A DNA stretch of 37,292 bases from Candidatus Magasanikiibacteriota bacterium (GTDB lineage: Bacteria > Patescibacteriota > Patescibacteriia > Magasanikbacterales > UBA922), in contig JABIBU010000014.1 in assembly GCA_018652595.1 (NCBI GenBank), forward strand, positions 1 to 37,292. Direction: 5' to 3'. Below the pieces are notes generated by a model. That model did no database searches. It was given only the letters and a program-made list of their open reading frames with translations, and was not told the origin of the DNA. Every line of letters starts with the position of its first letter. Positions within the stretch are counted from its first letter, which is position 1. Below are positions 23,919 through 29,968 of the stretch, piece after piece. The translations under genes and the position numbers were made by a program.

Positions 23919-24528
23919 ATTTTTCTATTTTTTCAAATATATTATTTTTTTGAGATTTATTAATAGGACTTTCAATAAGTACTGCCTCTGACTCTAGGAT
24001 TACTTCAATTATCTGCAATTTGTTTTCTTTCAGGCTTCTGCCAGTTTGAGTAATATCGCAAATCAGATCAGCCAGCCCCATCTTTGGTGCAATTTCTACA
24101 GAACCGGATAAGTAAATCACCTTACTGTATATTTTTTTCTCTTTTAGGTATTTTTTTAGAATATTTGGATAAGAGGTTGCTATAACTTTGTTTTGAAGGT
24201 CTTCTATTTTTTTAATCTGGCTATTTTGTGGTGAGGCGATCACTAGTTCGCATTTACTAAATCCCAATGTTTTATTTGTTTTTATAGATTCCTCTCTTTC
24301 TTCTATCACATCTTTGCCTATTATTCCAAAGTCGATTAATCCTTCATTCAAGTATTTTGGAATATCATCATCGCGCAGAAAGATTATTTCAGCGTTGGTT
24401 TTTTGGCAATTTGTAGAAAGAGTTTTTTCAGTATAATCAAAATTAAGACCTAGCGAAAGTAAAAAATCGATGCTTTCCTCTCGGAGGTGCCCCTTCTTTT
24501 GTATAGCTATTTTTAATTTATTTTTCAT
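23890..24528 (-). CDS. hisG: ATP phosphoribosyltransferase, catalytic part only
   Basis: HisG joins ATP and PRPP in the first, committed step of histidine synthesis. Family blocks are LKIAIQKKGHLREES, FLRDDDIPKYLNEGLIDFGI, IATSYPNILKKYL and SGSVEIAPKMGLADLICDI (the PRPP loop region is about residues 145-160). The wording resembles long, E. coli-type HisG, but the protein stops at about 212 aa, so the C-terminal ACT-like histidine-binding domain is absent. No hisZ, which short HisG enzymes normally need, is in the window. I chose the ATG at 24528; the track start at 24549 is a TTG. A tRNA-His gene ends 29 nt upstream. Confidence 0.92.
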   Translation of the reverse strand: MKNKLKIAIQKKGHLREESIDFLLSLGLNFDYTEKTLSTNCQKTNAEIIFLRDDDIPKYLNEGLIDFGIIGKDVIEEREESIKTNKTLGFSKCELVIASPQNSQIKKIEDLQNKVIATSYPNILKKYLKEKKIYSKVIYLSGSVEIAPKMGLADLICDITQTGRSLKENKLQIIEVILESEAVLIESPINKSQKNNIFEKIEKYANRKSQTI

Positions 24529-24557
24529 ATTTATTAATTTTTTTATCAAATCTTCAC

Positions 24558-24633
24558 TGGGGTGACTACCGGGAATTGAACCCGAATTACGAGGGCCACG
24601 ATCTCGTGTGTTGACCTATTACACTATAGTCAC
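24558..24633 (-). tRNA. tRNA-His(GTG), atypical
   Basis: On the minus strand GTGACTA and TAGTCAC form a 7-bp acceptor stem, followed by discriminator C73 and encoded CCA. The D arm is GTGT/ACAC with GG in the loop, the anticodon stem CGAGA/CCTCG surrounds loop TCGTGGC (anticodon GTG), and the T arm is TCGGG/CCCGG around TTCAATT. C73 fits tRNA-His. Three features are odd: position 33 is C instead of the near-universal U, pair 31-39 is an A-C mismatch, and the base before position 1 is A rather than the encoded G(-1). It lies between the attenuator and hisG, on the same strand. Confidence 0.85.
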
Positions 24634-24658
24634 TACGGTAGAGACTTTTGAAATAAAC

Positions 24659-24681
24659 AAAAAACCGCCTTTAAGCGATTT
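24659..24681 (-). terminator. Attenuator terminator upstream of tRNA-His and hisG
   Basis: On the minus strand AAATCGC and GCGGTTT form a 7-bp stem (one G-T pair) with a 6-nt loop, followed at once by a T6 tract. It lies downstream of the His-codon leader peptide and upstream of every his gene, so it only makes sense as a conditional terminator. Confidence 0.7.
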
Positions 24682-24710
24682 ACAGATCTTGAAGCAAGCA
24701 CCAAAAGAGG
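24665..24710 (-). promoter_or_regulatory. Possible antiterminator pairing
   Basis: CCTCTTT (minus strand, 24704-24710), just after the leader stop codon, can pair with AAAGGCGG (24665-24672) through CTTT/AAAG, a T-G pair and CC/GG around one bulged C. This uses the 3' arm of the terminator stem. A ribosome reaching the leader stop would cover CCTCTTT; one stalled at the His codons would not. This is a model drawn by eye. Confidence 0.35.
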
Positions 24711-24726
24711 AGCCTATTCAAGATCT
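24684..24726 (-). promoter_or_regulatory. Leader hairpin of the his attenuator
   Basis: AGATCTTGAA and TTCAAGATCT form a perfect 10-bp stem with a 23-nt loop. The 5' arm lies within the last codons of the leader peptide, after the His codons, where a ribosome stalled for lack of charged tRNA-His would mask it. Confidence 0.65.
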
Positions 24727-24764
24727 TGTGTGTGATGCATTAAGTTTTGTATTTTGTTGTTCAT
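24714..24764 (-). CDS. hisL-like leader peptide
   Basis: A 16-codon ORF too short for the track encodes MNNKIQNLMHHTQDLE. Codons 10 and 11 are adjacent His codons (CAT CAC). The ATG lies 8 nt after the -10 box, so the mRNA would begin only a few bases before it, matching the Shine-Dalgarno-free style of the window. It is followed by a 10-bp hairpin whose first arm overlaps codons 13-16, then by a terminator, tRNA-His and hisG. This is the order expected for translational attenuation by charged tRNA-His. Two His codons are fewer than the seven of E. coli hisL, so chance cannot be fully excluded. Confidence 0.6.
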   Translation of the reverse strand: MNNKIQNLMHHTQDLE

Positions 24765-24772
24765 ATAGTACC

Positions 24773-24801
24773 ATTGTATTACTACATTGATACATTGTCA
24801 A
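24773..24801 (-). promoter_or_regulatory. Promoter of the his operon
   Basis: On the minus strand a perfect TTGACA (24796-24801) and TACAAT (24773-24778) are separated by exactly 17 nt. Transcription would start near 24766, next to the leader ATG at 24764. No other promoter is visible between here and hisG. Confidence 0.75.
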
Positions 24802-24819
24802 GTAGAGCTGTGGATAACT

Positions 24820-24844
24820 AAAATCCCGATCTAGTCGGGATTTT
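24820..24844 (-). terminator. Terminator after the TrpR/YerC-like gene
   Basis: AAAATCCCGA and TCGGGATTTT form a perfect 10-bp stem with a 5-nt loop directly after the stop codon of the minus-strand gene. It insulates the his promoter from the upstream polysaccharide genes. Confidence 0.8.
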
Positions 24845-24845
24845 A

Positions 24846-25118
24846 TTATTTCTTCAAAATCTTTTTGTATCCACCCTCACCATGCTTCATCCAATGGGCT
24901 ATTCTGGTTACTGTGGTAGTACTCATTCCAGTCTTGGTTGCTACTTCACGATAGGGTAAACCTTTGTTTAGTAGCTCGGCTGCTTTCCAGCGGTTGGATA
25001 GTTCATCTAGTTCTTCCAGGGTGCACAGATCACGTAAGAAATTTTGCATGTCTACTTCTTTTTTTATAGACATCAGAGCCTTTGTAAGTTTTTTAAGCTT
25101 TGTTGTTTTCCAATTCAT
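24846..25118 (-). CDS. TrpR/YerC/YecD-family DNA-binding protein
   Basis: A 90-residue all-helical regulator of the TrpR superfamily. FLRDLCTLEELDELSNRW near residue 27 is the dimer-core region, and LPYREVATKTGMSTTTVTRI near residue 54 is the helix-turn-helix with its recognition helix. It starts inside the end of the O-antigen ligase-like gene (26-nt overlap), so it is expressed with the polysaccharide genes. It ends about 40 nt before the -35 box of the his promoter. YerC-type proteins are thought to regulate amino acid genes, so control of the his operon is a reasonable inference; no operator is identified. Confidence 0.85.
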   Translation of the reverse strand: MNWKTTKLKKLTKALMSIKKEVDMQNFLRDLCTLEELDELSNRWKAAELLNKGLPYREVATKTGMSTTTVTRIAHWMKHGEGGYKKILKK

Positions 25119-26388
25119 ATTTGTTTGTTAAAAGTAGTGCTGGCAAGAGCCAGAAGAATATTGCAAGATCATTTTTTATATAAGGTGAATCTACTAAGCC
25201 CATTGTAAGTATCACCACCATTGAAGAAAGTATGTAGATTTTGAATTTTGAATTTTGAATTTTGAGTGAATTTTTAATTATTGAAATTAGAATTAAAATA
25301 AAAGAAACTAAACCAAGTATGCCTAAGTTTGTCCACATGGTTAAGAATATATTATGCGGATGGTGGAATATTTCTATGCCTTCTCCGTTTACAGTAGTGT
25401 GATAGGGGATGATTTTTTCTTCATAAGAGGCTAGGCCGGCACCTCTTATTGGGTTATCTTTTAAAAATTCAAATGTGTCTGACCACATGGATAGACGGAT
25501 TTGACCAGAGCGATCTTGGAAAAAGATTTCATCCTTAATACCTGAAAGGCTGGAAAAGCTTAATAGGCTGGAGAGGCAGATAATCGCGATTATTATTGTG
25601 GGCCAGCGGGTTTTTTTATAAAACAAAAGCAGAATTCCTAGACCTGCTATCAGTCCAACCAAGGCACCTGTAGATTTTGCATAAAAGATTGCAAGTGGAG
25701 ATATAATAAGGAATAAGGAATAAGGAGTAAGGAGTAAGTATTTTTTCCAATCTTTGTTTGAGAAATCTGTAATTATTTTTTTAAAACCATAAAAAGCTAG
25801 TGGCCAAATAGGGGCTAAGAACAATCCAACTCCATTAGGAAATCCATACCAAGCAGTGACACGGAAGGTTTCATTGTTTTGCCAAAAGTCCCAAGGTACC
25901 ATCCAGCCAGTGAAATGTTGGTAGATTGCTAGTAATGAAGTAAGAAGACCAGACAAGATCAATGCGAAAATAATATGTTTTATTAGTTTTGCGTTTGAGG
26001 ATTTGAGAGTTGTTATGATAATTAAAAACATTAAAACAGGTTCAATATAAAAAGCCTTCCATTCGCCTAGTGCTGATTTTATATTTGAAGAAGTGAATAT
26101 AGAAATTGTAGTAGCGAGGAGGAATAGGCTAATCCCAACAAAAAGAAACCTATTACTTTTGAGGATTTTTGACAAGTGACCTGTGATCAGTGATCGTCGT
26201 TTTATTATAAAAATTAAAAAAATGACGAAAAACATCATTTCTAAAACTGTGGTTGGTAGGGGGCCGATATTAAATCTAATTAAGTAAGTTGGTAGTAAAA
26301 AGAAAAATAAAGCCAAGGCAAAATCAAAACGATTCCATGTTATGAAAGTAAATAGTAATAAGTAGATGGTAATTAGGCCGTAGATCAT
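25093..26388 (-). CDS. O-antigen ligase/polymerase-like membrane protein (WaaL/Wzy_C family)
   Basis: A protein of 431 aa with about eleven hydrophobic segments. The family block is the periplasmic loop RSGQIRLSMWSDTFEFLKDN, then GAGLASYEEKI and HHPHNIFLTMWTNLGILGL, with the conserved Arg and His of Wzy_C proteins. It would join or polymerise lipid-linked sugar chains at the outer face of the membrane. It sits 5 nt after the flippase gene, which supports the role. Three stretches of the gene consist of word-like repeats read in frame: the sequence behind LKIQNSKFKI, that behind LLLTPYSLFLI, and that behind SLITGHLS. Confidence 0.82.
   Translation of the reverse strand: MIYGLITIYLLLFTFITWNRFDFALALFFFLLPTYLIRFNIGPLPTTVLEMMFFVIFLIFIIKRRSLITGHLSKILKSNRFLFVGISLFLLATTISIFTSSNIKSALGEWKAFYIEPVLMFLIIITTLKSSNAKLIKHIIFALILSGLLTSLLAIYQHFTGWMVPWDFWQNNETFRVTAWYGFPNGVGLFLAPIWPLAFYGFKKIITDFSNKDWKKYLLLTPYSLFLIISPLAIFYAKSTGALVGLIAGLGILLLFYKKTRWPTIIIAIICLSSLLSFSSLSGIKDEIFFQDRSGQIRLSMWSDTFEFLKDNPIRGAGLASYEEKIIPYHTTVNGEGIEIFHHPHNIFLTMWTNLGILGLVSFILILISIIKNSLKIQNSKFKIYILSSMVVILTMGLVDSPYIKNDLAIFFWLLPALLLTNKYELENNKA
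25236..25270. repeat. In-frame TTTTGAAT tandem words
   Basis: TTTTGAATTTTGAATTTTGA is repeated and is translated as part of a cytoplasmic stretch (LKIQNSKFKI on the minus strand). The O-antigen ligase frame stays open. Confidence 0.6.
25706..25741. repeat. In-frame GGAATAAGGAGTAAG words
   Basis: AAGGAATAAGGAATAAGGAG followed by TAAGGAGTAAGTA. The minus strand reads it as LLLTPYSLFLI, a hydrophobic segment, so the repeat has been accommodated as part of the membrane protein. Confidence 0.55.
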
Positions 26389-26393
26389 AATCT

Positions 26394-27818
26394 TTAAGCT
26401 TTTTTAATAGCGATTATTTCCCTGATAGTCTCTCTAGAAATTCCTTTGGTTAAAATAATCATTGTGCCATAGACGGCTATTCCCAATACTATCAATACAA
26501 AAATATTAAGATCAGATACAAGTAGTAAAACCCCACCCATTGTAGCTGAGGCAAAAATAATTTTTACAAAGGTTTTTAACTGTAGTTTTTCTTGGGAGTA
26601 GTGTTTTATTGTGGCCCAGAGTAGGAGGCCAGCGTAGAGTTCAGAAAAGACTGTCATCCAAGCAGCACCGTACATTCCATACATTGGAATAAAAATTAAA
26701 TAACCAACAAGCGTGATAACAGCATTAGAAACATAGATCCAGATAGTCTGCTTTTGTTTATTTATTGCCACAGCTGCGTGTCCAAAAACAGCCCCAAGGT
26801 AGACGCCAAAAACTGCAATGGCTAAGATTTGTAGGGGTTTGCCTGAGATAATAAATTCTTCACCCCCGACAATGTGCATTATTTTATCAGCTAAGACAAT
26901 TGTTCCCACCATCATAGGTAGCGCCAACATCATCATAGCATCAAAGGCTTGCTGATAGTATCTTTTGAAGCCATCTTTTAGTTTTCTGGACCAAGCAAAT
27001 GCTAGTAGTGGCAACATTACACCCATCAGCATCATGGCGGTCTGTGCCAAAATGTCTATTACACGATATGCTGCACCGTATATACCAACTTCAGTCTGAG
27101 TCTTAAAGAGCGATAAGATTATTATATCTCCTTTTAGATAGACCACGTTAAAAATTATAGAAATTGCGATTGGCCACATCTTGGTCATGATTGATTTCCA
27201 AATATTCCAATCAAAACCAAAACTAACAGATGTTTCTTTTTTTGCCCAGACCCAGAGTACGGCAGTATATGCCAGGCTGTTTAAAACCACAACTGTCATA
27301 AGTGGCAAAAACGATGCATTTCGTGCCATTAGTAACCACAGGCCAATTACCAAAACGATTCGGCCAACATTCTCGCCAATTACTTGGATATGCATTTTTA
27401 ATTTTGTCTGATAAAATCCCAAAAATACCTGATTCATTGCTACGCCTAGAAATGCAATTGCAGTCAGAGCAATTGCTTGCTTTACTTGTGTGGGATAGGG
27501 AAAAAGCAAAGCAATGGCTGGTGCTATTGCCAAAAAGAGTAGCGCAGTAAAAAATCTAAAACTAATTAAATTTTTAAATAATGCTTTTTTGTCATGTTGG
27601 GGTTCGCTCATCATCTGAGCTGTTACTGGAATCAGACCAAAATCAATTAGAATTCCAATAAAGCCTAGAAAAGAAATAGTGGTAATATACCAACCAAATT
27701 GTTCAGTACCTAGATATCTAGTCATCATTCCTAGAGCTAGTAAACCCAAAGCAGTAGAAAAGACTTTTCCTACGATTTGAATGATTGTGTTGTGGGCGAT
27801 TTTTCGTGTGGTAGTCAT
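26394..27818 (-). CDS. Wzx-like oligosaccharide flippase (MOP superfamily)
   Basis: This integral membrane protein is likely to flip lipid-linked oligosaccharides across the cytoplasmic membrane. The N-terminus (NTIIQIVGKVFSTALGLLAL, then TRYLGTEQFGWYI) is typical of RfbX/Wzx proteins. About fourteen hydrophobic segments follow over 474 aa, and IYGAAYRVIDILAQTAMMLMG marks the middle of the fold. It heads the unit with the O-antigen ligase-like and TrpR-like genes. A TTGATT-17-TAATAT sequence (27825-27853) places the start point almost on the ATG, so the message may be leaderless. Substrate is unknown. Confidence 0.88.
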   Translation of the reverse strand: MTTTRKIAHNTIIQIVGKVFSTALGLLALGMMTRYLGTEQFGWYITTISFLGFIGILIDFGLIPVTAQMMSEPQHDKKALFKNLISFRFFTALLFLAIAPAIALLFPYPTQVKQAIALTAIAFLGVAMNQVFLGFYQTKLKMHIQVIGENVGRIVLVIGLWLLMARNASFLPLMTVVVLNSLAYTAVLWVWAKKETSVSFGFDWNIWKSIMTKMWPIAISIIFNVVYLKGDIIILSLFKTQTEVGIYGAAYRVIDILAQTAMMLMGVMLPLLAFAWSRKLKDGFKRYYQQAFDAMMMLALPMMVGTIVLADKIMHIVGGEEFIISGKPLQILAIAVFGVYLGAVFGHAAVAINKQKQTIWIYVSNAVITLVGYLIFIPMYGMYGAAWMTVFSELYAGLLLWATIKHYSQEKLQLKTFVKIIFASATMGGVLLLVSDLNIFVLIVLGIAVYGTMIILTKGISRETIREIIAIKKA

Positions 27819-27927
27819 GGTATTATATTATCACGCTAACACACTAAAATCAAGTTTGTTGTATCTATAAACAAAGTTTAACAGTGGTATCTATATAATT
27901 TGTAGATTAGTAAAAAAGACATAAATC

Positions 27928-27936
27928 TGGTATAAT
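27928..27936 (+). promoter_or_regulatory. Extended -10 promoter for the SpoIID-like gene
   Basis: TGG followed by consensus TATAAT, with transcription expected near 27943, about 20 nt before the ATG. No good -35 box is visible, as is common for TGn-type promoters. Confidence 0.5.
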
Positions 27937-27962
27937 TTTGAGTACTAATAATCACATTTTTT

Positions 27963-29813
27963 ATGCAAACTTTTGAAAATAACAAAAAACTTATATTAGC
28001 GACTTTTTTGCTAAGTTTAGTTTTATTTCCCTTTAAAGTGCAAGCGGCTGAGCCAGAAGTTACTATCCGTGACGCTGGATATTCTGCCAAGTTTGTGTCC
28101 CAATCAATTTCCGATCCAATTGAAATAGAAGCTGGCAAGACCAGAACCGTAGTTATTAAGTTCAAAAATACTGGAGAGTATACCTGGAATGGTAATCCGT
28201 CACACTATATCTCTGCTTATACAATGGAGCCTAGAGATAGGAGCTCACAGTTTAAGGGTGTAAATTGGCTAAGTAGCAAGCAGACAGCCAAAATTGTAGG
28301 CACAGTAGCTCCAGGGCAAATTGGTGAGTTAAGAATTGATTTAAAAGCACCAATTAAGACAGGTGATTATATAGAAAAATTTTATCTAGCATCTGAAAAT
28401 TATTCTTGGCTAGAAGATGGATATTTTTATTTAAAAATAAAAGTTATACTAGCAGTAGAGCCAGTAGCAGAATTGGCCTTGGAAAAAGAGCTGGTAGAGG
28501 GTGTGTCGCCAGTAGAGGGGTACAGTGCGCGTAGGTTAATTTTGACCCCCAAAATAGTTGAGGGTGTTCAGGGTGGTGATAAAATAAAAGTAATAGTTGG
28601 CTTTAGGAACAAAGGCGAAAATACTTGGGAGAATTTTTCTTTGAGATCTGCTGAAGAAGGATATGCTGATGTAAAATGGGATGGGGCTACTACAATAGAG
28701 AGTTGGGAAGAGGATGTTTTGCCTGGTAATTTTTTACGTCGGACTTTTTATTTTCGTGCACCAGTAGAAAAGGGTGAGTATACTGCCAAGTTTCAATTAA
28801 AAATTGATGATGTAGAGCTTGCAGAAGCTTTGGTAGGAATTTCTGTGAGCGTGTCTACTGATGCGCCGTCTAGCTATGGTGTGCCAAAGTTTGTCGGTGA
28901 AGAGGAGATTATAGTAATCCCAGAGACTTCAATTGTTGAAACTAATCGTGTCGGGGTAGAACCAAGAATAAGAGTAGGGCTAAAAGTTTCAAATTACTAT
29001 GTTCAGTTTAGGTCATATCAAGATGATTATAATGTTTTTGACGGTAGCATAAAAAAGGGAGTATTGGCAAAAGGAAGTAAAGCAGTTTTGAGAATAAAAG
29101 ATGGGGTTTATAGTTTTGATGGAAGTAGTTTGGACTTCAATGCAACAAAGTATATTCGATTAGAACCAAAGACAGACCCGCATGCAGTATTTGATTTATT
29201 AAATGTAGATCGATACATGAGTTGGGTGGGGAGCGCAGACTTCAATCGTTATCGTGGGGCATTGGAATTCCGCCAGGGTGAAATCGATGAACAATTTTAT
29301 GCAGTTAATGATTTATTTCTAGAAGACTATGTCGCTGGGATTTCGGAAGCTCACAATAACAATAACAAAGAATTTATAAAAGCCAATTTGGTGGCTGCTC
29401 GCAATTATGCCTATGTTCATTTGGGTAAGTATCCTTTTTTTGATGTTTTGGGCTCTACACATGATCAGCTATATCTCGGTTATGAGGCTGAGCTAGCTCA
29501 GCCAAATGTGGCACAGGCTGCCAAGGATGTGAGAGGGGTTATGGTTACTTATGGTAATAAAATTGTAACTACACCATATTTTGGAAATAGTAATGGTTGG
29601 ACAAAAAGCTATTCATCAGTTTGGGGTGGTGGTGCCAAACCATGGTTAGTGCCAGTCCGAGCTGAATATGATGCGGGTAGGTATAAATTTGGTCATGGAG
29701 TTGGTATGAGCCAGCGCGATGCACGACTTAGGGCCGATGATCTGGGATCTACTTTTGATGAGTTACTTAGACACTATTATACGGGCGTGGTAGTGGAACA
29801 GGTTTACAAATAA
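27963..29813 (+). CDS. Secreted SpoIID/LytB-domain protein with two NBR1-like Ig domains
   Basis: Residues 1-28 are a signal peptide ending near VQA. Two Ig-like domains follow at about 40-160 and 190-295; each has a Trp-containing block (FKNTGEYTWNGN; FRNKGENTWENF) as in NBR1-type domains and ends with a GDYIEKFYL- or GEYTAKFQL-like strand. The C-terminal half is a SpoIID domain: FLEDYVAGISEAHN with a candidate catalytic Glu, KANLVAARNYAYVHLG, and FGHGVGMSQRDA near residue 578. SpoIID proteins are lytic transglycosylases acting on peptidoglycan. The gene is monocistronic, with its own promoter and terminator, and faces away from the flippase. A role in cell-wall remodelling is inferred. Confidence 0.87.
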   Translation: MQTFENNKKLILATFLLSLVLFPFKVQAAEPEVTIRDAGYSAKFVSQSISDPIEIEAGKTRTVVIKFKNTGEYTWNGNPSHYISAYTMEPRDRSSQFKGVNWLSSKQTAKIVGTVAPGQIGELRIDLKAPIKTGDYIEKFYLASENYSWLEDGYFYLKIKVILAVEPVAELALEKELVEGVSPVEGYSARRLILTPKIVEGVQGGDKIKVIVGFRNKGENTWENFSLRSAEEGYADVKWDGATTIESWEEDVLPGNFLRRTFYFRAPVEKGEYTAKFQLKIDDVELAEALVGISVSVSTDAPSSYGVPKFVGEEEIIVIPETSIVETNRVGVEPRIRVGLKVSNYYVQFRSYQDDYNVFDGSIKKGVLAKGSKAVLRIKDGVYSFDGSSLDFNATKYIRLEPKTDPHAVFDLLNVDRYMSWVGSADFNRYRGALEFRQGEIDEQFYAVNDLFLEDYVAGISEAHNNNNKEFIKANLVAARNYAYVHLGKYPFFDVLGSTHDQLYLGYEAELAQPNVAQAAKDVRGVMVTYGNKIVTTPYFGNSNGWTKSYSSVWGGGAKPWLVPVRAEYDAGRYKFGHGVGMSQRDARLRADDLGSTFDELLRHYYTGVVVEQVYK

Positions 29814-29823
29814 ATTTAATATA

Positions 29824-29860
29824 AAACAAAAAACTAGCATTAAAGCTAGTTTTTTGTTTT
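29824..29860 (+). terminator. Rho-independent terminator after the SpoIID-like gene
   Basis: AAAAAACTAGC and GCTAGTTTTTT form a perfect stem with a 6-nt loop, followed by GTTTTT. Confidence 0.9.
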
Positions 29861-29896
29861 TCGATTATTTCAAATTGTTTAAAATAATTGAGCATG

Positions 29897-29914
29897 GGGG
29901 ATGGTAAGATCCCC
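29897..29914 (-). repeat. Hairpin A downstream of the foreign gene
   Basis: GGGGAT and ATCCCC enclose a 6-nt loop, GGTAAG on the plus strand (CTTACC in the minus-strand RNA). The loop is exactly complementary to the loop of hairpin B. Confidence 0.7.
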
Positions 29915-29944
29915 GAGTTAAAAGAGCATTTGTTGTGCTTGTGT

Positions 29945-29962
29945 CCGCGACTTACCTCGCGG
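29945..29962 (-). repeat. Hairpin B, directly after the foreign gene
   Basis: CCGCGA and TCGCGG enclose loop CTTACC on the plus strand (GGTAAG in the RNA). It starts 6 nt after the stop codon. It may act as a transcript-end structure. No U-tract follows, so it is not a standard terminator. Confidence 0.7.
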
Positions 29963-29968
29963 GTCTGT

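Noticed and set aside
24608-24790. 60-aa plus-strand ORF across tRNA-His and the his leader
   Set aside because: It lies antisense to the tRNA, terminator and leader peptide, has no promoter or family likeness, and is explained by chance in AT-rich DNA.
24550-24800. T-box riboswitch upstream of hisG
   Set aside because: No AGGGTGG T-box sequence or specifier-loop stem I is visible. The leader-peptide model explains the elements better.
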